The position numbers were made by a program, and so were the translations under genes. Positions 23,601 through 34,359 of a stretch of DNA of 64,000 nucleotides are shown piece by piece. The notes under the pieces are model-generated. The model ran no database searches. It was not told the DNA's origin and saw only the letters and a list, made by a program, of their open reading frames with translations. Position 1 is the stretch's first letter; the number at the start of each line of letters is the position of its first letter. Source of the stretch: Copromyces sp. CBS 386.78 (lineage: Eukaryota > Ascomycota > Sordariomycetes > Sordariales > Sordariaceae); NCBI GenBank assembly GCA_030685235.1, contig MU839195.1:80985-144984 (forward strand). Direction: 5' to 3'.

Positions 23601-25819
23601 AATATTTATTATAGTTCAATTTCGGTATTAAATCTCGGTTAAGTAAGGAAGGGGTAGTCCTTAATATTTTATCCCGCTGGGAGCAAAATATACTTACCGA
23701 ATAGGATTATAAGGTTTACGACCTATAAATAATACCGAATTCCGTTTTCGAATTTTATAACCTACTTTGTATTTCCGTTTCCCGGGTTATTTATGCTAAG
23801 AAGGACGGTATAAAAGTATTTAAAAATCTAGATTTATAATAATTCTAGGATTAAACGGCCTTAAAAGACTCTTTATATTAATAGGTTAAAATAGTAATTT
23901 AAAATAATGAATAGTATTTCGACCTTTCCCTAAAATTTAAAATATAAATTACTGATTATATTATTAATTTTTATAGTTGATTCTATTATTAAGGCTGCTT
24001 TTAGGTCTTTAGAGCGCCCGTCTATATTAAATCCAATTCCGTTAACTTTTCGGATTAGTTTTAACAGTTTAATACCTTCCGTACGATTTTTATTTAAGCT
24101 ATATATAATTTTTATATTTTTAGTTACCTAGGAAGAGAAGGTACTATAGTAGTATTTATCTAATATTTTTATTAGCTGCTCTTAAGGGTTTATATTTAGT
24201 AATTCCTTTGTAATTATTATATTTATAGTTTTATAAAGGTTTGGAAAGAATAAAAACAAAGCTTTTTATAATTGCTACTAATCTCGGAATAATTTAATAG
24301 GGAAATTTAGATAAATTTTATTATAGATTTTTTAAATTTAAATGATAATATTTATTTTTAGGTTATTAAAGACCGGTTTAGTAAGAATATTATCTTCGAA
24401 TTTATATTTTTTATAGAGGCCGAATTTTGTATTAAGTAGTTTCTCTAATATTTCGTTAAATATTATAGTATTTTTAGATTTATTATTAGCGATCGGGGTT
24501 CTAATTAGATTAGCCGTTATTAAGTAAAATTCTGCGAATTATTTAATATTAAACGCCTTTTAAATACGGCTTATTACTTGTAAATTAATAGTAGTTTAAA
24601 GCGTATAAATTAGGAGATTTATACTTACCTTCGAGCGGTTATTAATTATATTTAAAATAATTAGGATAAATAGTATTTAATAATTTAATTAATTATTAAT
24701 AATTATATTAATACTTTAATCGGTATAAGTTTATTCTTTACTATTTATAAATTTAATATAGAATTTTTAATTTCTATTATTAAAGAGCTTACGAGCGGAT
24801 TTCTACTCTTCTCCTCTAAAAAGCGAATTTATTAATTCGTTTCAAAATTATAGTAAATTATAGATTTATATTAAATTATTATAGTGGTAGCCGCTTAGTA
24901 GTAAGAGAAATTTGCTAATTAATATTATTAATTAATTAAGTACTTTTAAATTGGGGATAAAATTTAATTTAATTTTAAAAATTATAGTACCGATTATCCT
25001 AAGAAGAAATTAGATTAATTATATATAAAGTATATAATTTTAAAAGTCTTTTTTCCGTACGTTATAAAATTCTTTAGCTTCCTTCGAATTATTTATAACG
25101 TTTTTTATATAAATTTTTTATAGCGGGTAATTTAAAATCTATTATTAGGGTAAAAGTTTATTAGTAATTAGCCGTTAGCTATAGAAGTAGAAGGAGAATT
25201 TGAATAGTAGGTGGAAGAAATTCTTTATGTATTTACTAATTATAGGAGAGGGGGACCCGTCTATAAAATTTTAATTAAATAGAAGGGGTATTATAATTTT
25301 CCATAGGAATTTTTAATAGAATTTAAGGAAATAAAGGTATTTAATAAATTTGAAAGTAAGTATAGAGCGGCGGATACTAATAATAAATTAATTAATTAAT
25401 AAGTTAGAAATTTTCCCTTAAGGGATTTTACGAACGGAGTAAGGTTAGTTAATTACGGAATTATAGGAAAAGAATTGGCTTATAATATTAAAAAAAAATT
25501 AAAATTAATTAGAGTAAAGCCCCGAAAATATTAAATATTTTTTATTATTTCGTTACTTAATAAGTTTTTTATAATTTAATTAATATTAATTCCTATTTTC
25601 CTTCTTCTAATTAAATTTATATTAGTAATAGTATATAAGTCGTATAGGGTAGGGCGAATATTTTCGGCGCGGAGTGGAGAGAGTAAGAATAATAGAAGGC
25701 GGATTTTATTAAATAGGCGAACGTTAAGGGGTAAATAAATAATATTTTATTATAAGAATTTATTAGGGCCCGAAGTCTTTTTAAGCCGTTTAGTGGCGGC
25801 GTCGTTATAAGTACGCGCT

Positions 25820-26151
25820 TGGCGTTTAAAAACGGCGGAAGATTTAATAATATTTTTAATAATAGTAATAGTAGTGGCGGGAATAGTAATAGTAGGGGTA
25901 GGGGAGGTAGTAATAGGGGCGGTAGGAGTAGCGGTAATAGGGGTAGGGGAGGAGGTAATAGTAGTGGCGGCTTTCTCTTCGCATTCTTTTTAATCGTTAT
26001 AAGTAATTATTATATTATTAAAATTGTATTAGACGGCAATATTAGTAATTTATTTAATAAACCCTATATATTTTTTAAAGGCCGCTACTTTCCTTTTAAA
26101 TTTAACGAATTCGGTTACCTAATTTTTAAAGATTTAAATTTCGGCGATTAA
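25820..26151 (+). pseudogene. Gly/Arg/Ser-rich frame after pol in Gypsy-4
   Basis: Downstream of the chromodomain and of the pol stop near 25810, a plus-strand frame of about 110 codons encodes a Gly/Arg/Ser/Asn-rich stretch with several RGRGG and NRGG motifs. A hydrophobic part and a block FKGRYFPFKFNEFGYLIFKD follow. The frame begins at TTG, so no ATG start is visible. It could be an additional ORF of this family, a nucleic-acid-binding C-terminal extension, or a fragment of another repeat. RGG-like content is what I see; RNA binding is only inferred. Confidence 0.4.
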
Positions 26152-27163
26152 AGAAGATAATGGACCTTCGAATTTAATAGAAGAGGATTATTAGTAGGTT
26201 ATAATAAATTCGGACCTAATTCGAATTTAAGAATTATTAGTAGAAGTAGTAAATATAGGAATGGATTGGGTAGGAAAGGATAAATTTATGTAGGGATATT
26301 AATATTTTTGGTTTCTTTTATAGTTATTAAATAATTAAATATTTTAAAAGCGGCGATAAATAATTCGCGTTTAAAATTTAGAACGTACTTAATTGTATAT
26401 TAAGTAGTAAAAAATTTCTAAACTTATTTTAACGTTGGTTTATAAGTTTTTTTAGTATATTAGTATATTAAATACGTAATAATTATATTATTAGTAGCGG
26501 GAATAATATAATTATACAGGTTAATTAAGTAATATATATATTAATTTAGGAGTGGGGCGGCGGCGGCGGCGATAATAGCGGTAATAGTAGTTTTAATAGT
26601 AGTTTTTCTATTGATATTAATAGTAATAATATTCGGGCGGGCTTAAATTAATTTGGGGATAGTTCGGTAGCGAGGCGCGGGGGGGGGGGTTGGCGGAGTA
26701 GGGGACGATAATTAATATAATTACTATTATATATATTAAAATTATTAGAATTTTAAGAAGTCTTATATTATATTAGGGGTAGGGGTAAGGCTAAATATTT
26801 TAATAATTATAATAGATTAGATTGGGAAATTAGCGGATAGATATAAGAGCGGGGTAAAATTAATAAGCGGCGTAGTAGTAATTATAGGAGTATAATAGTA
26901 GGAGAAAAAGAGAGGTAATAAGGGGGTAATAATTGTAATAGTCGTATTAGAAGGCTGAGCGATAGGGGGTATATTTATAATACGATACGATAATAGTTAA
27001 AGGAGGAAAGAGGAAGAGGGAGAAAGGGAGAGGGATTTATAAATAAATAAAATATATATTGTACGATTAGAAGGGAAGGAGGTTTATTATTTAATATTTA
27101 GAATATATATAACCTATTACGGTTATATATTTAGTTATTTAATTAGAGGAAGGGGGGGGCTAA

Positions 27164-27401
27164 TATTATAAGGCTAATGCCCGTAATTATATATTTGGTA
27201 ATTATTAGGCGAACTGCCGTGCCGGTAACGCTGCTGTGCCGGCAACCCCTCCCTATAGCCCGTGTACCTGTACGTCCTTTGAAAAAGATAGCTAGCCAGC
27301 CGCTTGCTCTATAAGTACCCTTCCTCTCTTTCTTTCCTCGTAGAACCTTATCGATCGTTTAGGCTAGCACCTGTGCCAACTGTGCTACACCCCTTATATT
27401 A
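27164..27401 (+). repeat. 3' LTR of Gypsy-4
   Basis: 238 bp, collinear with 19258-19495, preceded by a G-rich polypurine tract. The first part is RIP-mutated (TATTATAAGG against TGTTATGGGG). The last 150 bp are better kept than in the 5' copy. Confidence 0.9.
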
Positions 27402-29180
27402 TACAAATTAGACTATTAATTATTAGATATAATTGTATAGAATTAATTGATTGAAGAGTGTGTATAATTAATTCGCCTAGAAGGTTGGGGGGTATTGGAG
27501 TATCCTAGAAGTGCCTAGAATTTAGGGGGCTGGGCAGCTAACCTAGATTTAGTATAGCCAGAAACCTAGATATCCACCCTCTAATCTGACAGTACGCGTA
27601 TTTCGGATGTTCCCGTTCATCTTGGGGTTGAGGAAGGAGGACGGATAATATTGAATGCAACGACGAGGATGAAAAGGGGAGTTTCCCCGACAACCTTGTT
27701 TCTGTTTTCTTCCCTTAAGGCCAGTTCGTTTCCGCAGTAGTGGTTTTCCCTTAACTGCCCTCTTAACGCGCATGGTCTGCAGCTGCAATCCTGCAACATT
27801 AAGGCAGCGTTAAGGTAGGCCAAGACTTTGGCTGCAAGATGGAAAGAGGTGCTTAACATTGGAATCGGGGGCTCTCCTCCTTTTCCACCTTTCTTCTTTC
27901 TTTCTCTTTCATCCTTTTCATCATCACCACTATCCTTTTCATTATCACCACTATCCTTTTTACCCTTTTTATTTTTACAATAGCTATCCCCTATATTATA
28001 GTGAGTTGTTGTGCTTAACCGCAGTTCTTACTGCACTACAGCTCGATTTTGAGCAGTCTGGCAGTAAGAACTGCTGTTAAGGATTTCGAAGATTCTAGCC
28101 TTCTAATTAGTCAGATCGAAGATTTGGGGTAAGTGCAGGAGAAGATTCCATGATTCTTACAGCAAAGCTGCTGACCCTGCCGAGCGGGTGCCTGTACCGC
28201 GTAATTCTAAGCAAGTCGCCGTCCTATATTTACGCTATAGTACCATCTACCAAAAAATCGTATATATATTATCGAACTCTAGCCTAACCGTATTCCAGCC
28301 ACGTCCCTATCTCCTCGCATCTTATCCGAAAAATCTTACTATTTCTATAGTAACACAAAAGTCTTAATTTTCGCCTCCTAATAAGACCAAGGAAATCTTA
28401 TCTATTTATTATACTATAAATCTATCTTCTTACTTAACCTACGAAATGTTATTAATAAGCAAGGTATTAAATATTGGGGTAATATTATTAATTTCATTAA
28501 ATACAATACAAAATTTCCCCTTTTATAAACGCAAGGGAGCTTCTATTCAAACGGACTTCTATATACACTTTACCCAATTAAGAATTCGGGTAAACCTTTT
28601 CAAGACAAAATATCTACGAATTTCAACCTAACTAATAAACGACCATTCTATACTTTCGTCTCTATTAGTATCAAAGATTAGAGGACCCTAACTTTTTTCG
28701 ACGAATCCTCATATCGTCTCTTTCCGTTGACCCCTTGCCCCCGGGTAATTGCAGGTGGTTGCAGGGCGTACATGAAAAATAAGGTTTTTTTAACGAACGC
28801 AAAAAGGAGCAGTAGAGCAGTAATGCGTTATATCGTTACTGCGACCCGAATACTGCAAAAACCTTAACTGGTTAACTTCTTACAGCGGAAACGAACTGGC
28901 CTTTACCGCCATGTTCCAACCACATCCACATTGCAGCCGATTGTACACGGGAAATAAACGACAAAAAGGTAAGAAAAAAAACAAGGAAAAAAAAAAAAAA
29001 GAACAGCACGAATTGACAACGTAGAGTTCTCCATGACTCCGTCATCATCAACCATACGTCTCCTTCCGAGCCAACGCAAACCGACAACGAACGCAAGGAA
29101 AGGTGGTCTTTAGTACGCAGCTCATTGTTGCAACAAGAGATTACCTAATACCTAAGGTAGGTACCGCAGCGGGAGTATCA
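27402..29180. other. Left edge of the gene island, no gene recognised
   Basis: Base composition returns to normal right after the Gypsy-4 LTR. I see short open frames only. Visible features are a 22-bp direct repeat of an ATCACCACTATCC type near 27920-27960, an imperfect palindrome at 28014-28081, and a run of 14 A near 28990. A plus-strand frame with two or three stops runs from about 28160 to 28700 and may be a decayed coding remnant, but I cannot name it. Confidence 0.4.
28014..28081. repeat. Imperfect palindrome, 21-bp arms
   Basis: Arms at 28014-28034 and 28061-28081 are reverse complements with one mismatch; the spacer is 26 bp and includes a CTCGATTTTGAG mini-hairpin. Similar CTTAA-GCAG words recur near 27750-27815 and 28810-28870, so this may be part of a decayed inverted-repeat transposon. 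Confidence 0.7.
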
Positions 29181-29188
29181 GGAGCGTG

Positions 29189-29748
29189 TCTAGGCTAGAT
29201 GCCCCCTATCTAGCCTAGATCTGAAAACTAAACTTGATTGGACATCTAGCCTAGACATATCATCTAGCCTAGACGGTATTATCTAGCCTAGACGCTTTGG
29301 AGAAGACTTCTAATTGGTCGGATTTGGGTGCAAAATAGTAAAAGCCAAAGACCCCTATAAGGACCGTTTGAAGGCTATTATAGGGGTCTTTAGGTAGTGG
29401 TCATTATAGTAGTCGTTTGGGTACATAGGCGGGACTTTGACTTCAAAGTCCGGATCCGCGCGCGAAACTTTTCGCGCAACGGAAAAAAAGCTATTACCAA
29501 TTAGAATCGAACTAGCGAGTACAAGGAAGATAGCGACGATAAAAACCATTGAGCTACTGGCCCAATTGATTGAAAGGAGGCTTCGTTCTTTCCTTTAATA
29601 TAGGGTGGGAGGAAATGAATTTTGGGAAAGAAGGAACTATCACCAAAATAGCTCTAACCAATCACAAGCTTCCATTGGGCGTCTAAACTAGATTAATTTG
29701 TCTAGGCTAGATCAAACGTCTAGCCTAGATGAACATTTCTAGCCCAGA
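29189..29748. repeat. Two clusters of the near-palindrome TCTAGCCTAGA
   Basis: Copies in one or the other orientation lie at 29189, 29209, 29245, 29263 and 29282, and at 29701, 29719 and 29738 (one base changed), with a weaker one at 29682. The two clusters bracket the hairpin-rich segment at 29347-29563. They could be subterminal repeats of a small transposon or clustered protein-binding sites. Confidence 0.75.
29347..29563 (-). ncRNA. Hairpin-rich segment with Pol III-like boxes (candidate ncRNA or SINE)
   Basis: On the minus strand an A-box-like TAGCTCAATGG (29546-29556) is followed by a B-box-like GTTCGATTC (29504-29512) and a run of seven T (29483-29489), the spacing expected of a tRNA-type gene. 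No cloverleaf closes. Beyond the T run are three perfect stems: 29460-29477 (8 bp), 29432-29451 (9 bp) and 29347-29391 (14 bp, AAAGACCCCTATAA with its complement). A 64-codon open frame (29355-29549) covers the same bases and is hydrophobic at its N-terminus. I judge it incidental because it overlaps the stems, but a small membrane peptide is not excluded. Confidence 0.4.
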
Positions 29749-29786
29749 TGGCTGCCTTATTTTCCCGCTATGGTAGGTATTCTGTA

Positions 29787-31628
29787 TCAGACAAGGACGA
29801 TTTCCTCCATCTTCATCTCAGAGAGCATCTTGTTCCAGCAGCTCCATTCGAGCTCTAGACTTATGTCCCCGAGCGCAAACCGCGACCGCGCCAGCGACCT
29901 CGGCGACTCAACGAAGCCCATTCCTACTCGTCGATAAGCCTTGCTGCCATCGGGCTTGTTTGCGGGTTCGACGACAAGCATGTAATCCCCGTTGCGATTT
30001 CTAACAAGCGGAATGACATGACGCGTGAAGCCAGACGGTGGAGGGCAGCTGGGCATGTCAACCGTATAGTCGAGGGTTAGGCACCCTATGGTCACCTCTC
30101 CATTAGGTCTATAGGAATCTGCACTGGTAGTATAAATCGACATGGCTTGATAACGGCTTCCTTTTCCCCGCCAACGATGAGCAGCGTCATACTTGCGCTC
30201 CACACAAAGCTGAACCACGCCTATCGGTGCGCAGAAGCGAAGCTCGGTTGCCTTATTTTCTGCGGTTATGCCTCGGTCGTCGTAATAGTACCGTTCGGTG
30301 TTGGAGGACGGTAGAGAGGTTAGGGGAAAGAATTTGGCGCCAGCTATAGATGCCCAACTCCAGGAAGGGATGTTGGGGAGACCCGTCTTGGGTGAGTCAG
30401 CAAAGAGGTCTCTCATCTCCCAAAACAGATACAAAAGTGTCCCGTGTCCATCCAGCCATATGCCGAAATGATATTCTTGATCTTTCCTGTAAGATGTTGC
30501 GAGGGCCCTTACAATACCCTGAAGGGCAGCCAGTCTATCTGTCTCATAAGTGAGCTGCATCTTGGAATAGATCTGTATCAACCTACGCCATCCGCTGGTT
30601 ACGATGTCGAACGAAGGGATATGAAACGTCACATCGTAATTGAGGTAGGCTTCCGTCTTCGCTTCTTCACGGCACTTCCAGTGCAGCGATTTCACCTCGG
30701 CCCATACAAAGCGGCGGGAGAGGCTCCATTCTTGCATCACCCAAGCGCGTTTGGACAGGGGGCATTCGTTCCACGCGTTAAACTCGCCAATGTCGGTTGG
30801 CTAGCCCGGTTCGGCCAGAAAACACGTCACATAGGATGCTTGTAGGTCTGGATTGTAGCCTTCCATGTGCGTGTAAACCCTGACGACTTTCTCCGGGTCC
30901 GGTCTTTGATGGCCTTTGAAAAGCCCTTCGGAGGAATCGCGCGCATACGCAGCTCCCAACGTGAGCGTCGCCCCTTCATAGACGGAACACATATTGTGTG
31001 CCTCCGCTTCCCAGTCTGATAGACTGTCTTGGATAATACACAAGGCATCGATCCACAGATAGCGGATTCCCAACTCTCTGGTAACCCAAACAGCGTCCGC
31101 AAAGGTTTGGGGAAGGCGATCAAATGGGATACCGGAGGATATGTAATCCTCGATGGTACCAAGCGTTGTTTGGAGCGGCCGTTTGTCGGGGGGCCCCCAA
31201 CAATGACTGAGGGCAACGTATGGAGCGCTTGGCCGTGGCGTCTCTGGGGTGGTTTCGACAAGTCTGACAAGAGGTGAATTGGGAGATCCAACATCGAGTA
31301 CACGGGAGGGCAGCTGGCTCTGATCCAAGGGTGAGGTCTGGGAGTAAATTCCAAATCTTTGACCGGAGAGCGCGGTTCTGCACTTTGGATGATCACGGAC
31401 ACATCGCCACAGCCAAGACCTTAGTTGAACAACAGTCCCTGGTCCTCTGGCTCTGGTGTCCATACATAGAATAGGCTTTATCCACGAGACGCCCTCAGGC
31501 GAGTGGAGTTCCGTTTGAGCCACCACTTCTTGGGATGTGAAGTCATGGACGGCGCTACGATTCATTACTGTTAATCTGGGGGTGCAGGTAACGGTACCAG
31601 CGTGGTGCGGTTCGTTGTAAGCAAACAC
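29787..31628 (-). pseudogene. HET-domain protein with one in-frame stop
   Basis: A 614-codon minus-strand frame, intronless as read. It has the three conserved HET blocks: PYVALSHCWG (residues 136-145), LPQTFADAVWVTRELGIRYL to WIDALCIIQDS (172-202) with YEGATLTLGA, and PLSKRAWVMQEWSLSRR (about 291-307). IPSWSWAS lies in the C-terminal half. HET proteins mediate heterokaryon incompatibility and related immune-like cell death in filamentous fungi. The frame has one TAG at 30801-30803 between the second and third blocks. The same frame continues with normal HET sequence, so TGG-to-TAG by RIP (CpA to TpA on the plus strand) is the simplest reading. A small intron removing the stop is possible but its borders would be poor. 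The start could also be the Met at 31565. A TIR element begins about 5 bp upstream. Confidence 0.85.
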
Positions 31629-31633
31629 GTTCT

Positions 31634-32443
31634 TTTAGAATAACCGTTCTGCTCAAGAAAACCGTTCAGCTCAGAAAAACCGTTTCAAGCAAATCCCTAG
31701 CCTCTGATTGGTTGAGTTGGTTTGGGAATGGGAGCTCTTGCCTTTTTCTTTTTTATACTACGAAATCATCTCATTTCTACTTTCTAAGGGTAAGGTAACC
31801 AAGCCCTCGGTACTCCCGATATCTAGCTCGTTACTTCCCTTTTACAACCATTACCTTCCTAAGTCTTCGTCGCCCAATCTTCGTCGCCCACCCAAATCAA
31901 ACCACCACTATCGTCATTGTCATCATCATTATCATCGTCATCGTCGTCGTCGTCGTCGTCGTCATCATCATCGTTATCGCTATCATCGTCGTCATCGTCG
32001 TCGCTATGAAAGTTAGTTGACGAAATGAAATGGGAATGCAGCCGTACCTTGTGATGTGATGGTTGTCGTCGTTGTTGTTGTTGTTGTTGATGAAAAGGAT
32101 GAAGTTGGGAGAGTTGGGGAGTCGATGGGACTTTGGCATTTTAAAGTCCCTAACCTTGGTTGACGTCATCCTTTTCTCTCCTTCTTTCTCTCCTTCTTTC
32201 TCTCCTTCTTTCTCTCATTGTACCTTCCAACCATCTTTCTTTCATCGCCCCTTCCCAAAAGGGGTGTTTCTTCAACTCTTTTAGCTCCCGCCCATCGCAC
32301 ATGGCGCCCCAGTTTTCCTCCAGCCAATCAAAGCCTAGGGATCCTCTTGAAACGGTTTTCCTGAGGTATACGGTTATTTTCCAGAGAACCGTTACTCTGA
32401 GCTGAACGGATGTCACCGTGCAGTCACGGTTATCCTCAAAAAA
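31634..32443. mobile_element. TIR-like element G with repeated AACCGTT words
   Basis: Imperfect inverted ends lie at 31634-31716 and 32321-32443. They share GATAACCG, CCGTTCAGCTCAG, AAAACCGTTTCAAG, ATCCCTAG and TGATTGG in the same order on opposite strands. The interior holds a TCG/TCA trinucleotide tract (31905-32010), a GTT tract (about 32066-32090), a CTCCTTCTTTCT repeat (about 32170-32215) and an 8-bp stem GGGACTTT/AAAGTCCC. Open frames here come from these simple repeats. No clear target duplication was found. It abuts the HET gene start. Confidence 0.6.
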
Positions 32444-32622
32444 CAATTTTCTGAAGGACCGGATTCCCGGTAATGTTGCCCAAGGTTTGTGATCTTATTC
32501 TCTCCAAATCACGGACGTACTCTAGAGGAAGTAGATAGAAAGGGTTAGTTCAATACAAGTAACAAAACACCCAGCGAATATGGGAGATAGGGAGGTGGAA
32601 CTGCCGTGGCTAGTACCTCTAG

Positions 32623-33606
32623 TTACCTAGTGTACCTACCTAGCCAAATTGGAAACATGAATTTCGCGGAATCCCGCGGCAGGATGAACGTAGCCCAGTG
32701 GATTCTGTTAGGAAGGTCACATACGGCAGTATCAATATCATCTATATGCAACGGTTGGACCACAATTGGCTCATCTGTCTCTTCGGTTCGGGCTATGTAT
32801 TCGTTCAACCGGTCCAACGTGATGACGGAGACAAGTGCCTTGCACAGGTCACACTTTTAATGAGAATCCCTCGGCGGGCAGTGCCACTTTCCTATGCGGG
32901 CAGTGCCTAACAGCCCGTATAGGGAATCTTATATAGGCATCCCTATACGGGCAGTACTATACTAATCCCTAACCTTGGAAAATGATGGTTGCTTGGCGGT
33001 TGCAACGTCGAACTTAGCGATTTGTAGCTATCGTGACAGCGATTTACAGTGCAGCCATTACGAGATTGCGCAATTTCTTTACAACACTTATTAAATACTA
33101 TATAACTCTACTAAAACAACTCGTATCAACTCAATTCCAATATTAGTACGCTTACTATATTACGCTACAGTGGGGTATCCATAAGGTAATTCGACTAGGG
33201 TGCGCAAATTAAGCCGTGTTGAACTCCTTTTTTTAGTATTTTTTTATTAAAGTAAGGTAAAAAGCAACGGCGACGGCGACGTTATTTTAATACTAAATAA
33301 CTATTACTTTATAGGGTTAAGGATTAGTATGGTACTGCCCGTATAGGGATGCCTATATAAAATTCCCTATACGGGCTGTTAGGCACTGCCCGCATAGGAA
33401 AGTGGCACTGCCCGCCGAGGAAGTCTCCTTTTGATATGCATCGCAATCGAGGAGTTGTCGGACTGTCTTCCAAGCAAATTCGTAGTATCTGTGGCCAAAT
33501 TTGAGAGCTTTGATTGACGACTCGGGTCTGGTATTGATCTGGACGGCCAAATTGGAACAGTCCGCGCAAATTATCTTGAAAAGGGGAAATGTGTCGGTCT
33601 CAATGT
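32623..33606 (-). pseudogene. Unknown minus-strand gene split by TIR element H
   Basis: Right of element H a minus-strand frame (about 33424-33606) reads with two CxxC/CxxxC-like sites, including ICADCSNLA, and ends at YQKET. Left of H (32623-32855) the frame resumes with KCDLCKALVSVI and continues about 75 codons to a TAA after WLGRYTR. The two halves look like one protein interrupted by the 552-bp insertion. A further decayed minus-strand frame at about 33760-34130, with TAG and TGA stops, may be its upstream part. I do not recognise the family; the CxxC motifs suggest a small metal-binding region. Confidence 0.4.
32869..33420. mobile_element. TIR element H, 552 bp, about 105-bp inverted repeats
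   Basis: The ends CCTCGGCGGG and CCCGCCGAGG start inverted repeats of about 105 bp that match with only a few transitions. They contain repeated GGGCAGTGCC and CCCGTATAGGGA words. The interior is AT-richer and holds a CAGTGGGGTATCC segment like the end of a Tc1/mariner-type transposon. No clean target duplication is seen. Its termini differ from the GAGAAA family, so it is a separate family. Confidence 0.85.
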
Positions 33607-34359
33607 GTTGCTATAGCGCAGGGCATGAAAGCCCTTGGAATATGAGGAAAGGAAGGATTATGTGATGTAGTTGCGAATGGCAATCTTTTTTTTTTAAACC
33701 CAACGCTTCCATATGTTGGTGGCTTGATGCCTAACGGCTGCCCACGTAGTCGGCTGAATATCAAATATAAGGTACCTCTTTAAACCTAATCAGATTGCTA
33801 GCGTGGTACTTTTGAGCGACACGTACATTCTCGACTTTGGTTAGGTGGGATTCAACGATATAAGAGCTGGAAACCCGCTGGACATATATCCCTTTGGGGT
33901 ATGGTCTATACGGTAATCTTCAAGTTCGCTATAGCCTGAAGTATGTTCCACTTTCTATCCTGGTTTTGTGGCCATTTGAACCAATCATATTGTCAAGGTC
34001 GCACGTCTCTTCCCTGCTGAAAACTGGAAGAAGTCCTACGCTAACAAACAAACTAGGATTGAACTGTACATGGTGGAGCAGTAATAGGTGAGCTAAATGT
34101 AGGGTTGCACGCGCTAAACAAGAAGCACTGGAGAGCGGTTATTGACGAGTAGGATGCGAAGGATGAAGGTATGCAGGTATCAATACTAGTGTACGTATTG
34201 AAGGAAGAAGTGAAGTTCAAGGCACTCCCATCTAGAGGTATACGAATGATTCCAAAAAATAACGGTCATGATTCACCGCCAGGGCTCCAGCGCATCCTCC
34301 TATTTCCATCCACACAGCCAAACCACATGAATCGGCTACCTGGTAGGTAAGGTACCTAC
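33607..34359. other. Intergenic, possible decayed coding sequence only
   Basis: No intact gene. A minus-strand frame with two stops at about 33760-34130 may belong to the gene split by element H. A plus-strand 65-codon frame at 33894-34091 has no supporting feature. Confidence 0.4.

Larger units (their letters stand above)
19560..25810 (+). pseudogene. gag-pol remnant of Gypsy-4 with chromodomain
   Basis: The gag knuckle lies at 21449-21490 (CX2CX4HX4C spacing, Cys codons mutated to Tyr). RT runs about 22400-23000, with a LGGGFRFYYNYYTLN-like block and the YxDD box reading YINN at 22873-22884. The thumb NPEKVKVIFD and FLKFVNYYRIFI are near 23060-23150, followed by RNase H and integrase. A chromodomain remnant lies at about 25190-25345 (VEEILYVFTNYRRGGPVYKI, IKxKGYY, IEFKEIKVF). 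The chromodomain class is known to target integration to methylated histone H3 chromatin, which suits its place in heterochromatin. Stops are TAA/TAG throughout, and the gag part is split by TIR element C. Confidence 0.83.
19258..27401 (+). mobile_element. Complete Ty3/Gypsy chromovirus (Gypsy-4), RIP-inactivated
   Basis: An 8,144-bp element with two 238-bp LTRs. Plus-strand order is gag, CCHC knuckle, protease, RT, RNase H, integrase, chromodomain, an extra Gly/Arg-rich frame, then a polypurine tract (about 27145-27159) directly before the 3' LTR. The flanking bases TATA (19254-19257) and TACA (27402-27405) fit a target duplication altered by one C-to-T change. TIR element C (20013-20674) is nested in the gag region. 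The 3' end abuts the non-repetitive island. Confidence 0.9.

Noticed and set aside
27549..27859. Overlapping 79- and 80-codon minus-strand frames
   Set aside because: Two different frames over the same bases, with no motif, signal peptide or start context to support either.
29490..29563. Functional tRNA gene on the minus strand
   Set aside because: The A-box, B-box and terminator spacing fits, but no cloverleaf can be drawn. It is kept only as a candidate ncRNA or SINE.
30723..30880. Intron in the HET gene removing the TAG
   Set aside because: Possible borders (a GTTTAC or GTGACG donor with a CTAG or GCGAG acceptor) are poor and the bases around the stop read as normal HET sequence. It is noted as an alternative but not preferred.
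31708..32446. Several open frames of 73-102 codons in element G
   Set aside because: They are translations of TCG/TCA, GTT and CTTTCT simple repeats (poly-His/Arg, poly-Thr/Met, poly-Ser/Leu).
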